From an uncultured Allobaculum sp. (lineage in GTDB: Bacteria; Bacillota_I; Bacilli_A; Erysipelotrichales; Erysipelotrichaceae), in contig CAJTLE010000092.1 in NCBI GenBank assembly GCA_910577085.1, positions 1-11,979 of the forward strand: a stretch of 11,979 bases of DNA, written 5' to 3'. Positions 1-4,807 of this stretch are shown piece after piece. The position numbers and the translations under genes were made by a program. The notes beneath the pieces are model-generated. The model had not been told where the DNA came from. It did no database searches and saw nothing but the letters and a program-made list of their open reading frames with translations. How positions within the stretch are numbered: position 1 is the stretch's first letter; each line of letters opens with the position of its first letter.

Positions 1-42
1 GTAACTTTGACGCCAGATCAGCTAGCTATATTAGATGCATAA
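1..42 (+). CDS. Possible C-terminal end of a rightward gene (partial)
   Basis: Frame 1 reads VTLTPDQLAILDA and then TAA at 40-42, a composition and ending that look like a protein C-terminus entering from the left edge. Only 13 residues are visible, so no family can be named and the frame could be open by chance. An 8-bp inverted repeat (CTAGCTAT at 22-29, ATAGCTAG at 43-50) overlaps the stop, and a competing arm pair (ATTAGAT at 30-36, ATCTAAT at 58-64) follows. Neither has a T-tract, so I do not call a terminator. From 43 to 182 I see no gene. Confidence 0.25.
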   Translation, partial: VTLTPDQLAILDA

Positions 43-182
43 ATAGCTAGAAATGATATCTAATTTGTTTGATAGGGGCTTTTTGCGCTTTTTTAGGAAT
101 AATGTATACAGGGGTTACAGAAAAAAAGTAGTAAGGCAGTCGAAAGAGCTAAAAGATTTATCGTTTTTGGCTTGAAGATCAT

Positions 183-887
183 TTAGAAGATATAGTAGCC
201 GCCTTCAGCCTGAAGAGCTGAGTTCATTTCTGAAGACGAACAATACCAGTTGGTATAGCCAAAAGCAGGGTCTACATCCCAGAACCAGACTGTCGCATTG
301 TTACCATAACCGTTACCAACTACTGTATGTCCGATATTAGTTCCGTTGTCATGTAAACTTGCTTCGTTTACGAAATAAATTACAGGACAATTTCCGTTAA
401 TGTCTGCAACCATATTATTATAAAAATTATACTGATTGGTGTTGCCAATTTCATAGTCTAAACCGGTAAGGTTTCTTACAGGGACAAGTGCGTTTCCAAA
501 ATCTGTTCCAACACCAGTAACTGTACCCATAGTATTAGCAAGATCAGTTTGAGAGTAGAGAATCCCTTTAGTATATTTGACTACGATTTGAACACTCGCT
601 GGGAGACAGTAGTATCCATTTTCCTGTGTATATCTAGGAGTATTTAATACAACATCACCAGCTCTAGTGAGTTTTGGTGCGGATTGTTCTTGCAACTTTT
701 CAACTTTATTTCGTAAAGTCTCCTGGTATTCATCGCTCCAGTAAATTTGTTCTGTTTCGTCGCTAATCCATACTGGATCAACGGCGGTATCTTGAGTTGG
801 CTCTGCATCGTTAGCAAAAATCGGACAAGCGTTCAGAAGGAATGCTGATGCTGCGCAAAGAACGCTCAGTACTTTCTTAAATTTCAT
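183..887 (-). CDS. Secreted C39-like (papain-fold) cysteine peptidase
   Basis: A 234-residue exported protein. I start it at the ATG at 887-885 because AGGGAGA lies just upstream and translation from there opens with a Sec signal peptide: lysines at 2, 4 and 5, a hydrophobic core to about residue 20, and a likely cleavage after Ala25 (PIFA/ND). A 33-codon upstream extension in frame has no ribosome site and would bury the signal. Residues 40-75 form a charged, probably helical linker. Residues 80-234 match the C39-like peptidase pattern: Gln88 (oxyanion hole), Cys94 in GYYCLPAS (nucleophile), His187 in NIGHTVVG, and Asp204 in FWDVDP. The protein therefore has a full apparent catalytic set and probably acts outside the membrane. 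The substrate is unknown. It has no ABC transporter domain or adjacent transporter, so it is not a bacteriocin-exporter C39 domain. It seems monocistronic. Family confidence is good; the role is open. Confidence 0.85.
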   Translation of the reverse strand: MKFKKVLSVLCAASAFLLNACPIFANDAEPTQDTAVDPVWISDETEQIYWSDEYQETLRNKVEKLQEQSAPKLTRAGDVVLNTPRYTQENGYYCLPASVQIVVKYTKGILYSQTDLANTMGTVTGVGTDFGNALVPVRNLTGLDYEIGNTNQYNFYNNMVADINGNCPVIYFVNEASLHDNGTNIGHTVVGNGYGNNATVWFWDVDPAFGYTNWYCSSSEMNSALQAEGGYYIF

Positions 888-1031
888 AAAGTCTCCCTTA
901 CAAATAAACGTCATAAATGAATCAGATCTTACGCAAACGTAGTTTCTAACACTAATAATCCTGGCAAATAAATAAGCTTGCATCATTCATGTTGTTGATT
1001 AAGCAACATTACCTAATTCTGGACAAGGTTA

Positions 1032-1148
1032 TCAATCACTTTTTTGGTTATTGCCCTTATCAGCGATCAACCTCGTCAATAACAGCGAAGCGGTTAAAAG
1101 CACTACTCGCGTAAGAGTCAACAAATCTAAAACACTTATCATATTCAT
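1032..1148 (-). CDS. Small hydrophobic peptide ORF, type I toxin-like (candidate)
   Basis: A 38-codon ORF runs from ATG 1148-1146 (second in-frame ATG at 1142) to TGA at 1034-1032. Residues 4-28 are strongly hydrophobic (SVLDLLTLTRVV then LLTASLLLTRLIA), followed by a polar, lysine-containing tail (DKGNNQKSD). That layout, one membrane helix with a charged tail after an S-V-x-(D/E)-x-L-x-L opening, recalls the small holin-like type I toxins of Bacillota such as TxpA, BsrE and BsrG. The resemblance is by eye only. The ribosome site is weak (GGATGA), and the start region is one arm of a hairpin (1134-1180), as is common in type I toxin mRNAs. It lies about 145 bp upstream of the peptidase gene and could instead be a chance ORF in its leader. 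Confidence 0.3.
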   Translation of the reverse strand: MNMISVLDLLTLTRVVLLTASLLLTRLIADKGNNQKSD

Positions 1149-1180
1149 CCAATTTATATTGAATTAAATTGTTGATAAGT
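1134..1180 (-). promoter_or_regulatory. Hairpin sequestering the start of the small hydrophobic ORF
   Basis: The outer arms ACTTATCA (1134-1141) and TGATAAGT (1173-1180) and the inner arms CAATTTA (1150-1156) and TAAATTG (1165-1171) are perfectly complementary. On the minus strand the downstream outer arm covers codons 3-5 of the 38-codon ORF, including most of its second ATG, and the inner arm lies just before the first ATG. Folding would hinder initiation. The structure is seen directly; its effect is inferred. Confidence 0.45.
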
Positions 1181-1214
1181 TTATAAACTTACAAAATAAC
1201 CGGCTACGCATTTA

Positions 1215-1258
1215 GTTTATTTCGATAAACATGAAAAAGCAAAGACGATTTTTTCATG
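1215..1258. other. Two adjoining stem-loops in the AT-rich spacer
   Basis: GTTTAT-TTCG-ATAAAC (1215-1230) is a perfect 6-bp stem closed by a TTCG tetraloop. It is followed at once by CATGAAAAA (1230-1238) and TTTTTCATG (1250-1258), a 9-bp stem with an 11-nt loop. Both would sit in the leader of a leftward transcript started near 1332. No protein-coding signal overlaps them. Confidence 0.45.
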
Positions 1259-1294
1259 AAATAAATAGAGTTGACAAATAAAAAAGCATCGTTA

Positions 1295-1322
1295 TTGACT
1301 ACACTAGGGATGTATTTATAAC
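1295..1322 (+). promoter_or_regulatory. Sigma-A-type promoter for a candidate small RNA
   Basis: TTGACT (1295-1300), a 16-bp spacer and TATAAC (1317-1322) match consensus at five of six bases each. A start would fall near 1327-1330. No convincing ORF follows before the strong terminator at 1528-1567, so the promoter may drive a non-coding RNA. A second TTGACA at 1271-1276 lacks a well-placed -10. Confidence 0.45.
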
Positions 1323-1338
1323 CTGAACTCCCGATCAA

Positions 1339-1344
1339 ATTATA
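1339..1344 (-). promoter_or_regulatory. Possible leftward -10 box (TATAAT)
   Basis: On the minus strand the six bases are a perfect TATAAT. The best -35 with a 17-bp spacer is only TTAGAA (1367-1362). If used, transcription would start near 1332 and run through a structured leader of about 185 nt to the 38-codon hydrophobic ORF, possibly on to the peptidase gene. It overlaps face-to-face with the rightward promoter at 1295-1322. Confidence 0.3.
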
Positions 1345-1527
1345 CCTACATAGCTAAAGTTTTCTAACAAACGTTTTACATAAAATTAATATTGCAATTT
1401 AACTTTCGATCCATGTTGCTTTTTCATAGTTATGATTATAACTACGAAAAAGCGGCTATGCCCATTTTAAAATTCAGCATATTTGCTTTTGGAAAGACAT
1501 TTATTTGAATTCTTTTATCCCTATCTC

Positions 1528-1567
1528 AAAAGTCAGGAGTCTTTTCATCAAAGACTTCTGACTTTTT
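1528..1567. terminator. Strong intrinsic terminator
   Basis: Arms 1528-1544 and 1550-1566 pair over 17 positions (one G-T wobble) around a TCATC loop, with TTTTT closing the plus-strand side. The minus strand also ends the stem in TTTT, so it may act both ways. On the plus strand it closes the candidate RNA starting near 1328. Confidence 0.75.
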
Positions 1568-1724
1568 CTTTCAACATAGTTTCGTTTAAGCCGACCGTTT
1601 GAATTAGTACTTGCTGGTTAATTCCCGTTTTCGGAAGGGCCTGGAGGGCGGGGGCCGATGGGATATGAGCATACCGGTGCTTGCTTCGGTTGCGAAGATT
1701 GTAAAAATTGTAGTGTACAACCTT

Positions 1725-1748
1725 AAAACCCAGGCCATCAGGCCTGGG
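1725..1748 (-). terminator. Transposase terminator with the stop codon in its loop
   Basis: CCCAGGCC (1729-1736) and GGCCTGGG (1741-1748) form a perfect 8-bp GC-rich stem whose four-base loop, TGAT on the minus strand, contains the transposase TGA stop. TTTT (1728-1725) follows. The hairpin therefore encodes the last codons and ends transcription at once, leaving almost no 3' untranslated region. Confidence 0.7.
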
Positions 1749-3225
1749 AAAGTCGGGTATTTCTAAAGAGGTTCATGGTCACGATTGACATCGTGATTTC
1801 TGTTTTGCCGGTGGCTTCAAGCTTGGAGGTAATCAGGTCCATGCCCCAGCGGCGTTTGAGATTGCCAAATTTACATTCAACCTCGTTCCGCTCGCTTGTA
1901 TCCTGACGCTTCTGCTGGCGCTGCTCCCGCTGATCTTTACGCTTGCGTCCCAGTGGCTCGGCTGAGAGGTGGATTCCATGCTCTTTGCACCATTTTCTGT
2001 TCTGCCGGTTGCCGTAGATCTTATCCGCCAGCACCTTTTCCGGGTAGCAGCCAAACCGATTCCTGTAGTTCTCCATGACTGTGAGGAATTCTTCATGGGT
2101 TCCTTCGTTATAGGAATCAAAGCTGAGCTTGTCAATGAATGTATATCCCTCAACTACGCTGATGGACAGTTTTGCGCCAAACTCAACTTTCGCCTTCTGC
2201 TTGCCGCGCACAATCGGCCGGATGTAGGGTTGGCTTAGAGAGATGATTCGATTTTCAACCGTATGAGATTTTGATTTATACATTCCCTGCTGCTGGTCGT
2301 AGACAATACGGACTGTTTCCAGTCTGTTTCTTTCAACAGGAAACAGGGAGTCCAGGCAGTCCGGAAACTCGCTGATGTAGTGGTCAATGATTTTCAGATT
2401 CCGCTTTACGTAACCCAGCTGCTCCTTAACCGCATTCCGCATGGTTTTTGTTTTCCGCACGCGAGGATGTTTTACAAATGCATGGTATTTATTTCTAGCT
2501 TCCTGACGATAAGTTCTTGGCTTTGTACCGTTTTTGTTCAGTGACCCATAAGTGGCATATAGATGGTCGATACACTTTTCAGTCCAGATCCGGCTTTTGT
2601 TCAGAAGATTCAGGTCAGTTGGAAAAGCAACATCGGCTACGCAGCAGGTAGCATCAATTTTGACTGTTCCGTGATTCTGAACCGGTTCATCTGATGGAGC
2701 TGCCTGGTCGGAGTCTTCCGGCGAAGATGCAGACTGATCATTGTCCTGATTGTTTTCATGATCATCCTGATCGACTTTCTTACCATCTTTTTTGGCAGAG
2801 TTATTCCATTTGTCGATTACTTTCTGCGCGTTGCGGGCATTGAGTTCATTCAGGAAGTCTTCAGGGAATCTCTTGCGGAAGTCAACCATTGTTGAGGGGT
2901 GGAAGGTGTTCATTGGAGAGTATTCTTCATAGCCAAGAAAGTACTGCCAGTAGGGGTTCTGTTTAATCTGCTGGACAAGCTGCCGGTCAGTCAGGCCTGA
3001 GTACTGTTTTAAAAACAGAGCACCAAAGGCAACTCTTGCAGGGTAATTATTGGGGTTGCCGCTCTTCTTAGTCGACGTAAAATTGCGGCTGTAAATCTTT
3101 TCAATGTAGTCCCAGTCAATCGAATCTGCAAGTTTTATGATTTCGTCTTCACGGTCCAGAACGTCCATAATTGGGGCAATCTGGGTGAAAAGATCGAGCT
3201 GTTTGGCCTTATGAGTACGGTACAT
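1738..3225 (-). CDS. DDE transposase, DUF772/IS1182-like, intact
   Basis: A 495-residue transposase that would cut and join DNA at the element's ends. I start it at the ATG at 3225-3223, seven bases after GGAGG; an upstream in-frame extension has no ribosome site. Residues 1-130 are the N-terminal DUF772 region (YPARVAFGALFLKQYSGLTDR near 61-81, truncatable to the family signature PARV...LTDR). Residues 149-183 are a low-complexity acidic linker rich in D, N, Q, S and E. The catalytic core follows: Asp191 (KIDATCC), Asp401 (VLADKIYGN) and Glu450 (RNEVECKFGNLKRRWG) form an apparently complete DDE triad, with a long helical insertion between the first two acids. No frameshift or stop breaks it, so the element may be active. 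Subfamily could be IS1182 or a neighbouring IS5-like group; I cannot separate these by eye. Confidence 0.88.
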   Translation of the reverse strand: MYRTHKAKQLDLFTQIAPIMDVLDREDEIIKLADSIDWDYIEKIYSRNFTSTKKSGNPNNYPARVAFGALFLKQYSGLTDRQLVQQIKQNPYWQYFLGYEEYSPMNTFHPSTMVDFRKRFPEDFLNELNARNAQKVIDKWNNSAKKDGKKVDQDDHENNQDNDQSASSPEDSDQAAPSDEPVQNHGTVKIDATCCVADVAFPTDLNLLNKSRIWTEKCIDHLYATYGSLNKNGTKPRTYRQEARNKYHAFVKHPRVRKTKTMRNAVKEQLGYVKRNLKIIDHYISEFPDCLDSLFPVERNRLETVRIVYDQQQGMYKSKSHTVENRIISLSQPYIRPIVRGKQKAKVEFGAKLSISVVEGYTFIDKLSFDSYNEGTHEEFLTVMENYRNRFGCYPEKVLADKIYGNRQNRKWCKEHGIHLSAEPLGRKRKDQREQRQQKRQDTSERNEVECKFGNLKRRWGMDLITSKLEATGKTEITMSIVTMNLFRNTRLSQA

Positions 3226-3241
3226 GGGTGGTCCTCCAATG

Positions 3242-3289
3242 AAAAAAGTGCAAGGAAATGAGGGCAAACCTGAGATTTTCCTTGCACTT
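3242..3289 (-). terminator. Leader terminator hairpin guarding the transposase gene
   Basis: AAGTGCAAGGAAA and TTTCCTTGCACTT (3289-3277 and 3258-3246 on the minus strand) make a perfect 13-bp stem with an 18-nt loop, followed by TTTTTT (ending at 3242). It lies between the likely transposase promoter and its ribosome site. Transcripts entering from outside would carry the whole stem and should terminate. Transcripts started at the element's own -10 would lack about six bases of the first arm. Confidence 0.65.
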
Positions 3290-3298
3290 ATTATACCA
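3290..3298 (-). promoter_or_regulatory. Extended -10 promoter of the transposase gene
   Basis: The minus strand reads TGGTATAAT, a perfect -10 hexamer (3295-3290) with the TGn extension that can replace a good -35; the -35 region is poor (AAGTAA). Transcription would begin near 3283, inside the first arm of the leader hairpin. Confidence 0.55.
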
Positions 3299-3396
3299 TA
3301 AAAATATAGATTTTACTTTATAAAAAGAACTTTTTGATTGGCCAGCAGATAATAAATACAGAAGTTAAAAATATGGAAAGGATATAGAAGGATTAC

Positions 3397-3441
3397 AAGA
3401 GTTGTAAGGATAAGAGTTGTAAGGATAAGAGTTGTAAGAAT
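3397..3441 (+). repeat. Three tandem copies of a 15-bp repeat
   Basis: AAGAGTTGTAAGGAT occurs at 3397-3411, 3412-3426 and 3427-3441, the third copy with one change (G to A at position 13). The copies are contiguous without spacers. They lie about 45 bp upstream of the operon promoter. Slippage-prone repeat or protein-binding array are both possible. Confidence 0.8.
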
Positions 3442-3485
3442 ATTGAAGATCTGAATCTTTTGAAAGGAATAAGCAGAACGCCAGA

Positions 3486-3515
3486 TTGACAAGTAAACTT
3501 GTCATCTTCTATAAT
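3486..3515 (+). promoter_or_regulatory. Promoter of the XRE operon
   Basis: TTGACA (3486-3491), 18-bp spacer, TATAAT (3510-3515): both hexamers are perfect consensus. The start should lie near 3522. A promoter this strong next to two palindromes suggests that it is normally held in check by a repressor. Confidence 0.8.
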
Positions 3516-3535
3516 TATGACAAGAAAACTTGGCA
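3487..3535 (+). promoter_or_regulatory. Paired operators flanking the -10 box
   Basis: The first site, TGACAAGTAAACTTGTCA (3487-3504), is a perfect 8-2-8 palindrome overlapping the -35 and spacer. The second, TGACAAGAAAACTTGGCA (3518-3535), is an imperfect copy over the transcription start. Their centres are 31 bp apart, close to three helical turns, so two bound dimers would sit on the same DNA face. The likely ligand is the XRE regulator encoded second in this operon (inferred). Confidence 0.7.
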
Positions 3536-3555
3536 AGGAGAGTGAAATACTGAGT

Positions 3556-3885
3556 ATGAATAAAGATCAAATCTTACAGGCCAGCCGTAATGAGTATCGT
3601 CGACAGGACCTGTCGGAACTCGAAATCAGAGTTCAGAGCGGCTATTGGGCCAGTGTTGCCGGTGCAATTGCACTGGCGGTTGTTATGGTCCTGGGTGGAT
3701 TTGCATGGGGAGTCGTTTTCTATGCCCCGGTTTTCATTTATTTTTCAATGATTGCTGCGCAATGGACTGTCCGCTTTCTCCGCTTACGCCACAAAACCGA
3801 TCTGGTTACTGCCATTACCTGTGGCGCCGTGGCCTTGTTGGCGCTTGGTGGTTTTGTGTATCGATTGTTTGGGGGGATTCGATGA
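3556..3885 (+). CDS. DUF6442-like three-helix membrane protein
   Basis: A 109-residue membrane protein, first gene of the operon. The N-terminus (MNKDQILQASRNEYRRQDLSE) has the charged, lysine/arginine-rich opening that I associate with DUF6442-type proteins, which typically lie beside small XRE regulators in Bacillota. Three hydrophobic stretches follow at about residues 31-49, 51-70 and 84-104. I start at ATG 3556 because the ATG at 3517 would lie upstream of the expected transcript start and inside the second operator. The ribosome site AAGGAG at 3535-3540 is then 15 bases away, unusually far; a CTG at 3550 would be better spaced. Its stop overlaps the next start (ATGA). The function is unknown; membrane sensing for the regulator is a guess from linkage. 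Confidence 0.75.
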   Translation: MNKDQILQASRNEYRRQDLSELEIRVQSGYWASVAGAIALAVVMVLGGFAWGVVFYAPVFIYFSMIAAQWTVRFLRLRHKTDLVTAITCGAVALLALGGFVYRLFGGIR

Positions 3886-4100
3886 ATGAAGAGCTGAAGC
3901 TGAAAAACCATCTGAAAGAAGCCAGAGCAAAAGCTCATCTTTCACAGGCGCAGCTGGCCAAACTGGTCGGCGTTTCGCGCAACACCATCAGTTCGATTGA
4001 AACAGGCCAGTTTAATCCAACGGCCAAACTGGCTTTGATTCTCTGTGTTGCACTGAACTGTAAATTCGAAGATCTGTTTTATTTTCAGGAGGATGAATGA
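3882..4100 (+). CDS. XRE-family transcriptional regulator (YozG-like, 72 aa)
   Basis: A 72-residue, single-domain DNA-binding protein made almost entirely of a Cro/CI helix-turn-helix. Helix 2 and the recognition helix lie at about residues 21-40 (SQAQLAKLVGVSRNTISSIE), followed by the typical TGQFNPTAKLALILCVALN segment, and the tail KFEDLFYF is common in short members of this family. It has no ligand or oligomerisation domain. ATG 3882 overlaps the stop of the gene before it, and its TGA overlaps the ATG of the next, so translation of all three is probably coupled. The paired palindromes at 3487-3535 are its likely autoregulatory target. The family call is firm; the target and signal are inferred. 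Confidence 0.93.
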   Translation: MNEELKLKNHLKEARAKAHLSQAQLAKLVGVSRNTISSIETGQFNPTAKLALILCVALNCKFEDLFYFQEDE

Positions 4101-4405
4101 AGATGGAAGATATTGCCTTGCTCGTTCTGGGCATTCTGATCAGCATCATGGGAGTCGTGAACTGTACCGGAAATATCAGTACGATTCACAGCTACAATCG
4201 CCGGAAAGTCAAAGAAGAAGATATTCCGCGCTATGGAAAAGTCATGGGAATTGGTTCCTTGATCATCGGTCTGGCCTTGATTGTCGCCTATATTCTGGAA
4301 TTGACGACGAATCTGCCTGCCGAGCTGATCATTCTGCCGGCTTTTATCGCTGGTATTCTTGTCCTGTTGTATGGGCAGTTCAAATACAACAAAGGGATCT
4401 TCTGA
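4097..4405 (+). CDS. Small membrane protein, DUF3784-like layout
   Basis: A 102-residue protein with three hydrophobic segments at about residues 5-22, 49-68 and 76-93, a conserved-looking loop after the first (GNISTIHSYNRRKVKEED) and a basic end (GQFKYNKGIF). This arrangement resembles small Bacillota proteins of the DUF3784 kind, though I am not sure of the family number. Two starts are possible: ATG 4097, overlapping the upstream stop but only four bases after AGGAGG (4087-4092), or ATG 4103 at ten bases, which may be the one used. It is last in the operon, 66 bp before the terminator. No enzymatic motif is visible. Operon membership suggests it works with the DUF6442-like protein. Confidence 0.75.
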   Translation: MKMEDIALLVLGILISIMGVVNCTGNISTIHSYNRRKVKEEDIPRYGKVMGIGSLIIGLALIVAYILELTTNLPAELIILPAFIAGILVLLYGQFKYNKGIF

Positions 4406-4470
4406 ACGAGGATTGATTGAAACAAAAATGGCTGCCTGTAATCAATACAGACAGCCGAAAGAATCAGCAG

Positions 4471-4506
4471 GCAGAACAACTGACTCAAATGGTTGTTCTG
4501 CTTTTT
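4471..4506 (+). terminator. Terminator of the XRE operon
   Basis: GCAGAACAAC (4471-4480) and GTTGTTCTGC (4492-4501) form a perfect 10-bp stem with an 11-nt loop, then TTTTT (4502-4506). A second hairpin lies just before it (GGCTGCCTGTA at 4430-4440 with TACAGACAGCC at 4446-4456, one mismatch). Confidence 0.85.
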
Positions 4507-4524
4507 GATTTTGGTTTGATTTGT

Positions 4525-4560
4525 TATCCAGAGATCAGAAATAACTGTTCATTCTGGATA
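4525..4560. repeat. 8-bp inverted repeat
   Basis: TATCCAGA (4525-4532) and TCTGGATA (4553-4560) are perfectly complementary across 20 bases. There is no T-tract. It is the first of three stem-loops between the XRE operon and uxaC; its purpose is unknown. Confidence 0.5.
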
Positions 4561-4572
4561 TTTCCTCCAGAT

Positions 4573-4620
4573 CCCGCTTGATTCCGGGCTTCCCAGGGAA
4601 GCCCGGAAAGAGAAGGCGGG
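4573..4620. repeat. 27-nt near-perfect palindrome with an outer stem
   Basis: Arms 4582-4594 and 4596-4608 (TTCCGGGCTTCCC and its complement) are perfectly paired over 13 bp around a single central base. CCCGC (4573-4577) and GCGGG (4616-4620) add an outer stem. No run of T follows on either strand, so it is not a standard terminator. A cruciform, a remnant miniature element or an RNA structural element are all possible. Confidence 0.7.
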
Positions 4621-4649
4621 TGTGGCACGAAGTATAGAAGGAGGATCAG

Positions 4650-4712
4650 ATGCCACGATCGTTTCAGTCTATGGCTTTATCCACCGCAGCTTTTCAGGCT
4701 GGACGTTCCTGA
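4650..4712 (+). CDS. Possible 20-residue leader-type peptide
   Basis: ATG 4650 follows AAGGAGG by five bases, a very strong ribosome site, but the frame (MPRSFQSMALSTAAFQAGRS) stops after 20 residues. GTGGCA (4622-4627) and TGCCAC (4651-4656) could fold the ribosome site into a loop. No promoter or downstream gene on this strand is evident, since uxaC faces the other way. It may be a real small peptide, a relic of a gene's start, or chance. Confidence 0.25.
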   Translation: MPRSFQSMALSTAAFQAGRS

Positions 4713-4780
4713 ATGACACGACGAATAAGGCGGAAAAGAGCGCACGGCTCTGTGTCAATTCAAAATATGAGGGACGTCTA

Positions 4781-4807
4781 AAGGCTTGTTTCTGAAGAAA
4801 AAGCCTT
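4781..4807 (-). terminator. Stem-loop at the 3' end of uxaC
   Basis: On the minus strand AAGGCTT (4807-4801) pairs with AAGCCTT (4787-4781), and the loop extends the stem through TTTCT/AGAAA. The first arm includes the last two bases of the uxaC stop codon TAA. The following bases, TAGACG, are a poor T-tract, so termination may be weak or act as a 3' stabiliser. Confidence 0.45.

Larger units (their letters stand above)
1328..1567 (+). ncRNA. Candidate terminator-bounded small RNA (~240 nt)
   Basis: The interval lies between a near-consensus promoter and a 17-bp terminator, and contains a long internal hairpin: arms 1418-1433 and 1438-1453 pair at 15 of 16 positions around a GATT loop. The only ORF of note is 31 codons from ATG 1413 to TGA 1506-1508 and has no ribosome site, so I favour an RNA product. 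I do not recognise a known RNA family. It is bounded on the right by the insertion sequence, so the terminator could originally have served something the element displaced. Confidence 0.35.
1612..3350 (-). mobile_element. Insertion sequence, IS1182/IS5-like (ends approximate)
   Basis: The element is defined by its intact transposase gene, leader and terminator. The ends are not certain. The best end pair I can find by eye is TGCTGGTTAATT at 1612-1623 against the minus-strand reading TGCTGGCCAATC ending near 3350 (10 of 12 identical), giving about 1.74 kb, normal for such transposases. I see no convincing target duplication. GC content drops sharply into AT-rich DNA on both sides, consistent with recent insertion into spacer DNA. 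Family assignment rests on the DUF772 plus DDE layout of the protein. Confidence 0.55.

Noticed and set aside
1413..1508. A 31-codon plus-strand ORF inside the candidate small RNA
   Set aside because: It has no ribosome site and its start overlaps the long internal hairpin; the RNA reading is simpler.
1570..1640. Minus-strand TACTAAT followed by CGGTCGGCTTAAAC, somewhat like the 3' end of a 23S rRNA gene followed by a terminator
   Set aside because: No further rRNA sequence exists on either side of the insertion sequence, and the match is too short and imperfect to support by eye.
1833..2238. Several 60-106 codon frames inside the transposase gene on both strands
   Set aside because: They are shadows of the intact transposase, without ribosome sites or recognisable sequence.
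3397..3441. Direct repeats considered as a CRISPR array
   Set aside because: Units are 15 bp, contiguous and without spacers, with no cas genes in the window.
3645..3881. N-terminal extension of the XRE regulator in the same frame
   Set aside because: This is an out-of-frame reading of the DUF6442-like gene; the ATG at 3882 begins the conserved domain and overlaps the preceding stop.
4093..4416. A 107-codon frame overlapping the third gene of the XRE operon
   Set aside because: It is the +1-frame shadow: the product is polar and unnatural, while the other frame gives a coherent three-helix membrane protein with a coupled start.
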